From assembly GCA_964509545.1 (NCBI GenBank), contig CAZDXQ010000075.1:1-12964 (forward strand): a stretch of DNA of 12,964 bases, in the 5' to 3' direction. The stretch comes from JADJWR01 sp964509545 (GTDB taxonomy: Bacteria > Pseudomonadota > Gammaproteobacteria > Burkholderiales > Burkholderiaceae_F). The position numbers and the translations under genes are program-made. Under the pieces are notes generated by a model that saw only the letters and a program-made list of their open reading frames with translations, was not told where the DNA came from and made no database searches. Shown piece after piece: positions 1 through 7,044 of the stretch; positions within the stretch are counted from its first letter, which is position 1, and every line of letters begins with the position of its first letter.

Positions 1-923
1 GCGAGGTCGAAGACGTCTACGCGGCCGACGCCGTGATCGAGTCGGTGCGGCAGGCGACCGTGTCGGCGCAGATCGCCGGCCAGCTGACCCAGCTCCACGT
101 CGACGCCGGCGACCGGGTCAGGCGCGGCCAGTTGCTGGCGCGCATCGATACCCGCGAAGCCGATGCCCAGCTGGCCAGCGCCCGCGCGCAGGTGGCGCAG
201 GCGGAGGCGGCGCTGGCCCAGGCGCAACTGAACCACGAGCGCACGAAGAGCCTCGTGGCGCAGAACTTTCTCAGTCAGTCGGCCCTTGACAAGGCCGACG
301 CCGACCTGAAGACCGCGCGTGCCGCGCTCGATGCCGCGCGCGCCGGCACCACGCAGGCGGCCACCGGCCGGAGTTTTGCCGAATTGCGCGCGCCGATCGA
401 CGGTGTGGTGACGCGGCGGCTGATGGAACCGGGCGAACTGGCCACGCCCGGCCGCGGCGTGGTCGAGATCCACGATCCGGCCGCGCTGCGCGCAGTGGGC
501 ACGATCCCGCAGTTCGTGCTGCCGCGCACGGCGCGCGTGGAGCGCGCCGAGGTGGAGCTGCCGTCGCTGCAGCGGCGGATCAAGGCCGCGCGCGTCATGG
601 TGCTGCCCGCTGCCGATGCGCGTCTGCTGTCGACGCAGGTGCGCGCCGAACTGCCGGCCGATGTGCCCGCCGGAATCGTTCCCGGCACGGCGGCGAAAGT
701 GCTGGTGCCGATCGGACGGTCGCAGAAGCTGGTCGTGCCGGCGGCGGCGGTGGTCCGCCGCAGCGAACTGACCGCCGTCTACGTGCTGGTCGACGGCGCC
801 CGGCAACTGCGCCAGGTGCGCGTCGGCAACGCGGTTGCAGACGGTTCCGTCGAGGTGCTGGCCGGCCTTGCGGCGGGCGAGCGCGTTGCCGTCGATCCGC
901 TCGCCGGCCGCGGCGCCATCTGA
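1..923 (+). CDS. RND efflux periplasmic adaptor (membrane fusion protein), 5' partial
   Basis: This is the adaptor that links an inner-membrane RND pump to an outer-membrane channel across the periplasm. The frame is open to the left edge (first full codon at base 3), so the start codon and signal or lipid-anchor region lie outside the window; the GTG at 33 is only an internal codon. Visible in order are a first half lipoyl/barrel-sandwich motif (SAQIAGQLTQLHVDAGDRV, then GQLLARID), an Ala/Gln/Leu-rich alpha-helical hairpin with coiled-coil character (READAQLASARAQVAQAEAA onward), the return lipoyl half (LRAPIDGVVTRRLMEPGE), a beta-barrel, and a membrane-proximal segment ending GERVAVDPLAGRGAI. 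The order is typical of the HlyD/AcrA superfamily. It stops 33 bases before sqr and two genes before the RND permease, so it is very likely the partner of that pump. An outer-membrane factor gene may lie upstream. The substrate cannot be read from the sequence. Confidence 0.9.
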   Translation, partial: EVEDVYAADAVIESVRQATVSAQIAGQLTQLHVDAGDRVRRGQLLARIDTREADAQLASARAQVAQAEAALAQAQLNHERTKSLVAQNFLSQSALDKADADLKTARAALDAARAGTTQAATGRSFAELRAPIDGVVTRRLMEPGELATPGRGVVEIHDPAALRAVGTIPQFVLPRTARVERAEVELPSLQRRIKAARVMVLPAADARLLSTQVRAELPADVPAGIVPGTAAKVLVPIGRSQKLVVPAAAVVRRSELTAVYVLVDGARQLRQVRVGNAVADGSVEVLAGLAAGERVAVDPLAGRGAI

Positions 924-944
924 ACGATCGAAACGAAGACCCCC

Positions 945-951
945 AGGGAGG
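945..951 (+). promoter_or_regulatory. Shine-Dalgarno of sqr
   Basis: AGGGAGG lies five bases before the ATG at 957. It is the strongest ribosome-binding site in the left operon and fixes the start of sqr. The other downstream genes of this operon rely on stop/start overlap or weaker sites. Confidence 0.75.
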
Positions 952-956
952 CAGCG

Positions 957-2234
957 ATGGCACACGTGGTCGTGATGGGCGCAGGGCTCGGTGGCATGCC
1001 GATGGCCTACGAGATGAAGGAACTGCTGCGCGGCGAGGACCGGATCACGCTCGTCGGGCAGGGCGACAACTATCACTTCGTGCCGTCGAACCCCTGGGTG
1101 GCCGTGCGCTGGCGCAAGCGCGCCGACATCGAGTTCCCGATCGCGCCGTACGTCGGCAAGAAAGGCATCGCCTACGACGGCCGCGGGGTGAAGCGCGTGC
1201 ATCCGCAGGAGAGCCGGCTCGAATTGAACGACGGTTCGAGCCTGCGCTACGACTACCTGGTGATCGCTACCGGGCCGAAGCTGGCCTTCGACGAGATCGA
1301 AGGCCTCGGCCCGCACGGCAACACGCAGTCGGTGTGCCATGTCGATCACGCGGAGCAGGGCGCCAATGCGTGGGACGGCTTCGTCAAGGCGCCGGGGCCG
1401 ATCGTCGTCGGCGCGGTGCAGGGCGCCTCCTGCTTCGGCCCCGCCTACGAGTTCTGCTTCATCATGGAAACGGACCTGCGACGGCGGAAGATCCGCGACA
1501 GGGTGCCGATGACCTTCGTCACCTCCGAGCCGTACATCGGCCACCTCGGCCTGGGCGGCGTCGGCGACTCGAAGACGATGCTCGAATCCGCCTTGCGCGA
1601 ACGGCACATCAAGTGGATCTGCAACGCCAAGGTCACCAGGGTCGAGCCCGGCAGGATGCACGTCACCGAGCACGACGAGGACGGCAAGCCGAAGAAGGAA
1701 CACGTGCTGCCGTTCGCCTACTCGATGATGCTGCCGGCGTTCAAGGGCGTCGATGCGGTCGCCGGCATCGAGGGCCTGACCAACCCGCGCGGCTTCATCC
1801 TGATCGACGAGCACCAGCGCAACCCGACGTACAGGAACATCTACTCGGTCGGCGTGTGCGTGGCGATCCCGCCGGTGGAAGCGACGCCGGTGCCCACCGG
1901 CGCGCCGAAGACCGGCTTCATGATCGAGTCGATGGTCACCGCCACCGCGCACAACATCCGCGATGAACTCGATGGCCGGGCGCCGTCGCACAAGGCGACC
2001 TGGAACGCGGTGTGCCTGGCCGACATGGGTGACACCGGCATCGCCTTCGTCGCCCTGCCGCAGATCCCGCCGCGCAACGTCAACTGGTTCTCCGAGGGCA
2101 AGTGGGTGCACCTGGCCAAGATCGGCTTCGAGAAGTATTTCATCCGCAAGCTGAAGAAGGGCACCTCCGAGCCGATCTACGAGAAGTACGTGATGAACGC
2201 GCTCGGCATCACCAAGCTGAAGGCAAAGACCTGA
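957..2234 (+). CDS. sqr: Sulfide:quinone oxidoreductase, type I
   Basis: This is a peripheral membrane flavoprotein that oxidises sulfide to polysulfide or persulfide and passes electrons to the quinone pool. Its 425 residues match the length of the Rhodobacter capsulatus type enzyme, which it resembles throughout. The N-terminal FAD dinucleotide fold is GAGLGG at 8-13, followed by YHFVPSNPWVAV at 39-50 and the ATGP motif at 104-107. All three redox cysteines described as essential in the R. capsulatus enzyme are present at the same numbers: Cys127 (SVCHVDH), Cys159 (GASCFGPAYEF) and Cys353 (NAVCLADMGD). The segment FVTSEPYIGHLGLGGVGD and the C-terminal VNWFSEGKWVH plus basic amphipathic tail fit the quinone-facing, membrane-attaching part. 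It has a strong Shine-Dalgarno sequence and is followed after one base by the RND gene, so the two are almost surely co-transcribed. Placement inside an efflux operon is the unusual point. A flavocytochrome c subunit is less likely, given the length and the cysteine pattern. Confidence 0.95.
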   Translation: MAHVVVMGAGLGGMPMAYEMKELLRGEDRITLVGQGDNYHFVPSNPWVAVRWRKRADIEFPIAPYVGKKGIAYDGRGVKRVHPQESRLELNDGSSLRYDYLVIATGPKLAFDEIEGLGPHGNTQSVCHVDHAEQGANAWDGFVKAPGPIVVGAVQGASCFGPAYEFCFIMETDLRRRKIRDRVPMTFVTSEPYIGHLGLGGVGDSKTMLESALRERHIKWICNAKVTRVEPGRMHVTEHDEDGKPKKEHVLPFAYSMMLPAFKGVDAVAGIEGLTNPRGFILIDEHQRNPTYRNIYSVGVCVAIPPVEATPVPTGAPKTGFMIESMVTATAHNIRDELDGRAPSHKATWNAVCLADMGDTGIAFVALPQIPPRNVNWFSEGKWVHLAKIGFEKYFIRKLKKGTSEPIYEKYVMNALGITKLKAKT

Positions 2235-2235
2235 C

Positions 2236-5200
2236 GTGAGTGCGCAAGCACATGGTCCGCAGGCGGGCGGGCTCGGCATCTCCGGCCGCATCGCCCGCGC
2301 TTTCCTGACCACGCAGATCACGCCGCTGCTGGCGCTGGTCGGGCTGCTGATGGGCCTGTTCGCCGTGCTCGTCACGCCGAAGGAGGAAGAGCCGCAGATC
2401 AACGTGACGATGGCCAACGTGCTGATCCCGTTTCCGGGCGCCGGAACAGAGGACGTGCACAACATCGTCACCGTGCCGGCCGAGCAGGTGATCTCGCAGA
2501 TCACCGGCGTCGAGCACGTGTTCTCGGTCACCCGCCCCGGGTTGGCCATCCTGACGGTGCAGTTCAAGGTCGGCGAGGACCGGATTGCGGCGCTGGTGCG
2601 GCTGTATGACACGCTGATGTCGAACAGCGACTGGGTCAAGCGACATGTCGGCGTGCTCGATCCGATCGTCAAGCCGAAGGGCATCGACGACGTGCCGATC
2701 GTTGCGCTCACGCTGCACAGCGAGCGGCCGGAGGTGGGCAGTCTGGCGCTGTCGAAGATCGCGCACGCGGTGGAAGTGGAACTGAAGCGCGTGCCGGGCA
2801 CGCGCGAAGTGGTCACGCTCGGCGGACCGGACCACGTCGTGCGCGTGACCATCGAGCCGGAGCGGATGAACGCGCACGGTGTCACGCTGGCCGACATCGA
2901 GCGCGCGCTGGCGGCAACCAACGTGTCAATGCCGGCCGGGGCCGTCACCGCGGGCAACCAGGACATCGAGGTGCGCGCCGGCCAGTTCCTGACCAGCAGC
3001 CGCGAGGTCGCCGAACTGATCGTCGGCGTACGGCCGGAAGGCCGCGGCGGCAGGCGTCCGGTCTACCTCGCCGACGTGGCGCGCGTGGCCGACGGCGCCG
3101 ATCTTCCGACGCAATACGTCTGGCACGGCACGCGCGAGCAGGGCGGCTCGGGCGCCGCCGAGCGCCCGGCGGTGACGATCGCGGTATCGAAGAAGGCCGG
3201 CGAAAACGCCTCCTCCGTGGCCGACGACGTGATCGCCCGTGTCGGACAGCTGAAGGGCCAGTTGATCCCGGCCGACGTCAAGGTCGTCGAGACGCGCAAC
3301 TACGGCAATACGGCGCGCGACAAGGCCAACAAGCTGATCCAGAAGCTGGTCTTCGCCACGTTGTCGGTGGTGGCGCTGGTCTGGGCGGCGCTCGGCCGGC
3401 GCGAGGCGGTGATCGTCGGCCTGGCCGTCGTGCTGACGCTGGCCACGACGCTGTTCGCCTCCTGGGCCTGGGGCTTCACGCTGAACCGCGTTTCGCTCTT
3501 CGCGCTGATCTTCTCGATCGGCATTCTCGTCGACGACGCCATCGTCGTCGTGGAAAACATTCATCGCGTCGCCCATGGCGACGCGATGAGTGTTTCGGCG
3601 CAGGCTAACGTCGACGCAGCCGACGTTAAGGGCGCGGAAGCGCCCGGCCGAAGCCAGAACATCCACCGCTTCGATCCGACCGAGATGATTCCGCGCGCGG
3701 TCGACGAGGTGGGCGGGCCGACGATCCTGGCGACATTGACGGTGATCGCCGCGCTGCTGCCGATGGCCTTCGTCACCGGGCTGATGGGCCCGTACATGAG
3801 CCCGATCCCGATCAACGCCAGCATGGGCATGCTGCTGTCGCTGGCCATCGCCTTCGTCGTCACGCCCTGGCTGGCGCTGCGGCTGCTGTACCACCGGAGC
3901 TCGGGCGCGCACGCACAGCCGTCGAGCGCCGACAGGCTGGGCGCCTGGCTGGCCCGGTTCTTCGGCAACGTCATGACGCCGTTCCTGCGCGGCGCCGCCG
4001 GCCGGCGCAACCGCTGGCTGCTGGCCGCGGGCATCGGGCTGGCGATCGTGGCTGCCGTGGCGCTGGCGCCGCTGAAGCTGGTGGTGCTGAAGATGCTGCC
4101 GTTCGACAACAAGTCGGAGTTCCAGGTCGTCGTCGACGCGCCGACCGGCACCCCGGTCGAGCGCACCGCGGCGCTGCTGCGTGAACTCGGCGCCGAGGTG
4201 GCAAAGCTGCCGGAGGTCACGCACTACCAGGCCTACGCGGGCCTGTCGGCGCCGATCAACTTCAATGGCCTCGTCCGGCAGTACTACCTGCGCGCCGGCG
4301 GCGAGGTCGGCGACCTGCAGGTGAACCTCGTCGATGCGCACGAGCGCAAGCGCAAGAGCCACGAGATCGCGCAGGCCGTGCGGCCGGCGCTCGAAGCGAT
4401 CGCGCGCCGCTACAACGCCGACCTGAAGGTGGTCGAGGTGCCGCCCGGACCGCCGGTGCTGTCGCCGCTGGTGGCCGAGATCTACGGGCCCGATTACGAC
4501 GCGCAGATGGCGCTGGCGCGCGAGGTGCGCAGGGTCTTCGAGTCCACGGCGGACATCGTCGCCATCGACGACAGCATGCTCGACCCGGGCACGCGGCTTC
4601 TGCTGCGCGTGGACACCGCCAAGGCGGCGTTGTACGGCATCCCCGCGTCGGACGCGGCGCGTGCGGCGAGGCTGGCGATGGCAGGCGAGGACATCACGCC
4701 GCTGCACGACGGCCAGTCGAAGTACGCGGTGCCGGTGCGCGTCGGGCTGGCGCCGGAGGCTAAGGGTGGGCTGGAGGCGCTGCTCAAGCTGAAGTTGCGC
4801 GGCCAGTTGCCGACCGCCGATGGCCGCACCGAGAGCTACGAGATCGCGCTCGCCGAACTGGTGACGCCGGTGGCCGCGCCGCGCGAGCGCGTGATCTACC
4901 GCAAGGATCTGCAGCCGGTCGTCTACGTCGTCGGCGACGTCGCCGGCGGCGTTGGCAGGACCGACTCGCCGCTGTACGGCATGTTCGACATGCGCCCGGC
5001 GCTGGCCAAGATCGCGCCGCCGGGCGGGCTGGCGATGAACGAACACTGGATCGCGCCGCCGTCGGACCGCTACGGCGCCTTCGGTCTGAAATGGGACGGC
5101 GAATGGCAGGTGACGTACGAGACCTTCCGCGACATGGGCATCGCTTACGGCGTCGGGCTGATCCTGATCTACCTGCTGGTGGTGGCGCAGTTCCGCTCCT

Positions 5201-5658
5201 ACCTGACGCCGCTGATCATCATGGCGCCGATCCCGCTGACCATCATCGGCGTGATGCCCGGGCACGCGGCTCTGGGCGCGCAGTTCACCGCCACGTCGAT
5301 GATCGGCATGATCGCGCTGGCCGGCATCATCGTGCGCAACTCGATCCTGCTCGTCGACTTCATCAACCTGAAGCTCACCGAGGGTGCCGACTTCCAGCAG
5401 GCGGTGATCGACGCCGCAGCCACGCGTGCCAAGCCGATCGTGCTGACCGCGGTGGCGGCGATGCTCGGCGCGCTGTTCATCCTCGACGACCCGATCTTCA
5501 ACGGGCTGGCGATCGCGCTGCTCGGCGGCATCTTCGTCTCGACGCTGCTGACGCTGGTCGTCATCCCGGTGCTGTACTACGCCGCCAACCATCGCCGCCT
5601 CGGCTCGACCACGGCGGCCGCCGCTTCGACCCCCGCCCCTGAAGGAATCAAGCCATGA
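2236..5658 (+). CDS. RND-family efflux permease (AcrB-like superfamily)
   Basis: A 1140-residue proton-driven inner-membrane transporter that works as a trimer with the adaptor encoded at the left edge. TM1 is at about 28-46, followed by the first large periplasmic loop (about 50-365), TM2-TM6 (about 368-552), TM7 (about 593-618), the second periplasmic loop (about 620-960) and the last TM block (about 965-1117). The proton-relay acid pair is Asp433-Asp434 in the TM4 motif GILVDDAIVVVENIHR. At the position of the AcrB TM10 lysine there is Arg1034 (AGIIVRNSILLVDF). It is longer than usual for AcrB-type pumps between TM4 and TM5 because of an extra segment, roughly residues 445-478, encoded by tandem palindromes (see findings). 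The GTG at 2236 is one base after the sqr stop, with a weak GAAGG about 12 bases upstream. The substrate is unknown; the neighbours suggest sulfur species or a toxic compound linked to sulfide stress. It ends in an ATGA overlap with the next gene. Confidence 0.93.
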   Translation: MSAQAHGPQAGGLGISGRIARAFLTTQITPLLALVGLLMGLFAVLVTPKEEEPQINVTMANVLIPFPGAGTEDVHNIVTVPAEQVISQITGVEHVFSVTRPGLAILTVQFKVGEDRIAALVRLYDTLMSNSDWVKRHVGVLDPIVKPKGIDDVPIVALTLHSERPEVGSLALSKIAHAVEVELKRVPGTREVVTLGGPDHVVRVTIEPERMNAHGVTLADIERALAATNVSMPAGAVTAGNQDIEVRAGQFLTSSREVAELIVGVRPEGRGGRRPVYLADVARVADGADLPTQYVWHGTREQGGSGAAERPAVTIAVSKKAGENASSVADDVIARVGQLKGQLIPADVKVVETRNYGNTARDKANKLIQKLVFATLSVVALVWAALGRREAVIVGLAVVLTLATTLFASWAWGFTLNRVSLFALIFSIGILVDDAIVVVENIHRVAHGDAMSVSAQANVDAADVKGAEAPGRSQNIHRFDPTEMIPRAVDEVGGPTILATLTVIAALLPMAFVTGLMGPYMSPIPINASMGMLLSLAIAFVVTPWLALRLLYHRSSGAHAQPSSADRLGAWLARFFGNVMTPFLRGAAGRRNRWLLAAGIGLAIVAAVALAPLKLVVLKMLPFDNKSEFQVVVDAPTGTPVERTAALLRELGAEVAKLPEVTHYQAYAGLSAPINFNGLVRQYYLRAGGEVGDLQVNLVDAHERKRKSHEIAQAVRPALEAIARRYNADLKVVEVPPGPPVLSPLVAEIYGPDYDAQMALAREVRRVFESTADIVAIDDSMLDPGTRLLLRVDTAKAALYGIPASDAARAARLAMAGEDITPLHDGQSKYAVPVRVGLAPEAKGGLEALLKLKLRGQLPTADGRTESYEIALAELVTPVAAPRERVIYRKDLQPVVYVVGDVAGGVGRTDSPLYGMFDMRPALAKIAPPGGLAMNEHWIAPPSDRYGAFGLKWDGEWQVTYETFRDMGIAYGVGLILIYLLVVAQFRSYLTPLIIMAPIPLTIIGVMPGHAALGAQFTATSMIGMIALAGIIVRNSILLVDFINLKLTEGADFQQAVIDAAATRAKPIVLTAVAAMLGALFILDDPIFNGLAIALLGGIFVSTLLTLVVIPVLYYAANHRRLGSTTAAAASTPAPEGIKP
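3555..3595. repeat. 41-base near-perfect inverted repeat inside the RND gene
   Basis: The two arms are 19 bases each (3555-3573 and 3577-3595) with a 3-base loop CAT at 3574-3576. The inner 13 base pairs are perfect (core CATCGCGTCGCC against GGCGACGCGATG), then comes one T/G mismatch, then five more pairs. It is the first of three palindromes in a row, and it lies in frame just after TM4 of the permease. Confidence 0.85.
3606..3628. repeat. Second palindrome of the RND insertion
   Basis: Perfect 8-base arms TAACGTCG (3606-3613) and CGACGTTA (3621-3628) with a 7-base loop. It lies eleven bases after the 41-base inverted repeat and one base before the third palindrome. Confidence 0.75.
3630..3645. 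repeat. Third palindrome of the RND insertion, GGAA loop
   Basis: Perfect 6-base arms GGGCGC (3630-3635) and GCGCCC (3640-3645) enclose GGAA. Alone this could be chance in GC-rich DNA; its position directly after two longer palindromes gives it weight. Confidence 0.6.
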
Positions 5659-5876
5659 CCGTTGATCGCCTGATCCGCATCTTTGCCGGCAGCTTCATCC
5701 TGCTGTCGCTCGCCCTCGGCGTCGAGGGCAGTCCGCTCTTCGTTTCGAAGTGGTGGCTCGCCTTTACGGCCTTCGTCGGCGCCAACCTGCTGCAGTTCGG
5801 CTTTACCAACGTCTGTCCGCTGGGTTGGATACTTAAGAAGGCGGGCGTGCCAGAATCACGCCCGGTCTCACCATGA
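5655..5876 (+). CDS. DUF2892 / YgaP-type small membrane protein
   Basis: A 73-residue inner-membrane protein with two hydrophobic segments (about 7-23 and 35-52) separated by a short SPLFVSKWW loop, then Cys54 in NVCPLGWILKKAGV. This matches the DUF2892 pattern, which also forms the membrane part of the rhodanese YgaP, where it sits next to sulfur-transfer domains. Here the membrane part stands alone without a rhodanese domain. GAAGGA at 5641-5646 is eight bases before the ATG. The start overlaps the RND stop (ATGA at 5655-5658) and the stop overlaps the next start, so translation is probably coupled on both sides. The family often accompanies sulfide or persulfide genes; its biochemical role is not established. 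Confidence 0.85.
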   Translation: MTVDRLIRIFAGSFILLSLALGVEGSPLFVSKWWLAFTAFVGANLLQFGFTNVCPLGWILKKAGVPESRPVSP

Positions 5877-6163
5877 ACGAGTGTGCCCTGATGGACAAGA
5901 GTGCCGAGGAAGCGCGACGCGGTCTGGTTCTGCGGCTGAAGCGGGTCGAAGGCCAGCTGCGCGGGATTCAGAACATGATCGAGAACGGCGCCGACTGCGA
6001 AGAGATTGCATTGCAGATGTCCGCCAGCCGCAAGGCGCTGGACAAGGCCTTCTTCGAGATGGTCGCCTGCGCCATCGAGCACCCGCAGTTTTCCTCGGCC
6101 AAGGGCGAGAAGACCAACCAGCGCGTGCAGCGCATGGCGCGGACGCTGGCCAAGTTCGCCTGA
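5873..6163 (+). CDS. CsoR/FrmR-family (DUF156) transcriptional repressor, probable persulfide or thiol sensor
   Basis: A 96-residue all-helical DNA-binding repressor of the DUF156 family, whose members sense copper, nickel, formaldehyde or persulfide. The family core is clear: LVLRLKRVEGQLRGIQNMIE (about 18-37), then ADCEEIALQMSASRKALDKA. The canonical first ligand is present as Cys42. In CsoR/FrmR a His follows 25 residues later and a Cys or other residue 29 later; here those positions are Ala67 and Pro71. Instead Cys66 lies 24 residues and His70 28 residues after Cys42 (MVACAIEHP). This speaks against plain copper sensing and leaves a Cys42-Cys66 thiol pair, which would fit persulfide sensing as in CstR, although CstR spaces its cysteines 29 apart. 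The start at 5873 overlaps the upstream stop (ATGA); Met7 at 5891 is a second possible start. It is the last gene of the sqr-RND operon and probably represses it. The sensed ligand is inferred. Confidence 0.88.
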   Translation: MNECALMDKSAEEARRGLVLRLKRVEGQLRGIQNMIENGADCEEIALQMSASRKALDKAFFEMVACAIEHPQFSSAKGEKTNQRVQRMARTLAKFA

Positions 6164-6342
6164 CGCCCCGGCGGCGCACCAGCCCGTCGACAGCGAGCGA
6201 CGATCGGTCGCGCCGCGCGGAAACGGCGCTGGCCGCCGCGCGACCACGCGGTCCCACTCGTTCTCGACTGCGGGATGCCCGGCGCCGCATCAACGGTCGC
6301 CGGCGTCTACCGGCGTGCGCCGGCGCCTTGGTGCTACTCGGG
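6164..6342. other. Convergent intergenic region with GC-rich inverted repeats
   Basis: The 179 bases lie between the ends of two converging genes. An inverted repeat of GGTCGCGC (6206-6213) and GCGCGACC (6238-6245) is visible, and a CGCCGG/CCGGCG pair lies near 6299-6316. None has a T-run, so no classical intrinsic terminator can be called on either strand. No gene is seen. Confidence 0.4.
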
Positions 6343-7044
6343 CTAGAAGGCGACGCCGAACTCGACGCCGCCGTAGGCGCCGCTGTCGCCGGATTGCCTG
6401 CGGTAGCCGCTCTTCAGTCCTATCGACCATCCGGCGCCCGCGGGCTGGGCCACCAGCACCACCCCCACCGAGCGAAAGCTGCTCTCGCGATTGCCTGCTG
6501 CAACCGCTTCGACGCCGAGGCTCAGCGTTGGCTGGGTCCGATGAATCAGGCGCAGCCGCGACCAGTGCGCGTCCTGCGTGCTGGTGTAGGAGGCGATCGC
6601 ATTCGCCCTCCAGGCGGGCATGAATTCGTGCTCGCTTTCGAGCTGGAACTTCACGCCCGTCTGGCTGCCGCGCGCCTTCGCGCCTGTGTCGTCGGGACTC
6701 AGGCGGGTGTCCGTGTAGCGCAGGCCGATGTAGGCGCCCCACCAGCCGGCGCTCGTCGGCGCGCTGTAACCGAGGGCAGCCTCGGCGCCATGGGCGCTCG
6801 CCTTCACCCGGCCGGGGCCGCCGTCGTATTCGTAGCCGAAGCGATCGAGCCAGTAGCGCTGCACGAGGCCGCGGCCGGCCTCGCGCATCGGCCCGGGAAG
6901 CACGACTCCGGCATAGCTGTAGTAGGCGTCCGGCGCGGCTTCGCCGCCGGCGAGGAAATAGCGATCGTCGGCCGTGGCAGCGCCGGCTGCGAGGCAGGCC
7001 AGCGCCGCGACGGCGGCATGGGACAGCGCGGAAGATCTCGTCAT
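6343..7044 (-). CDS. bcsS: BcsS-like cellulose-biosynthesis outer-membrane protein
   Basis: 233 residues with a signal peptide (hydrophobic core about 8-22, likely cleavage after AAGAATA near 25). The mature part has alternating aromatic/polar strands typical of a beta-barrel, including ALGYSAPTSAGWWGAYIGLRY (90-110), TGVKFQLESEHEF (129-141), LSLGVEAVA and the terminal GGVEFGVAF with a C-terminal Phe. The pattern and its place after a bcsA gene match the BcsS family (CBP_BcsS) of cellulose operons, whose exact role is not settled. The start at 7044 overlaps the bcsA stop (ATGA at 7041-7044), so the pair is translationally coupled. The same frame stays open far upstream through bcsA, but only the part from this Met has signal-peptide and barrel features. 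An unrelated porin-like protein is the alternative. Confidence 0.8.
   Translation of the reverse strand: MTRSSALSHAAVAALACLAAGAATADDRYFLAGGEAAPDAYYSYAGVVLPGPMREAGRGLVQRYWLDRFGYEYDGGPGRVKASAHGAEAALGYSAPTSAGWWGAYIGLRYTDTRLSPDDTGAKARGSQTGVKFQLESEHEFMPAWRANAIASYTSTQDAHWSRLRLIHRTQPTLSLGVEAVAAGNRESSFRSVGVVLVAQPAGAGWSIGLKSGYRRQSGDSGAYGGVEFGVAF

Larger units (their letters stand above)
3556..3669 (+). repeat. Imperfect NIHR direct repeats flanking the palindrome cluster
   Basis: AACATTCATCGC at 3556-3567 and AACATCCACCGC at 3658-3669 both encode Asn-Ile-His-Arg, offset by exactly 102 bases (34 codons). They match at 10 of 12 bases, differing only at two third-codon positions. The extra protein segment lies between the two copies. 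They could be an insertion-site duplication or chance similarity. Confidence 0.5.

Noticed and set aside
2926..5592. 888-residue open frame antisense to the RND gene
   Set aside because: Its composition is extremely rich in Arg, His, Gln and Asp, with no domain or membrane pattern. It is the usual antisense shadow of a GC-rich gene; the plus-strand frame has full RND features.
6206..6245. Inverted repeat as terminator between the converging operons
   Set aside because: The stem has only 8 paired bases with a long loop and no T-run on either strand, so it was kept as a description of the region and not called a terminator.
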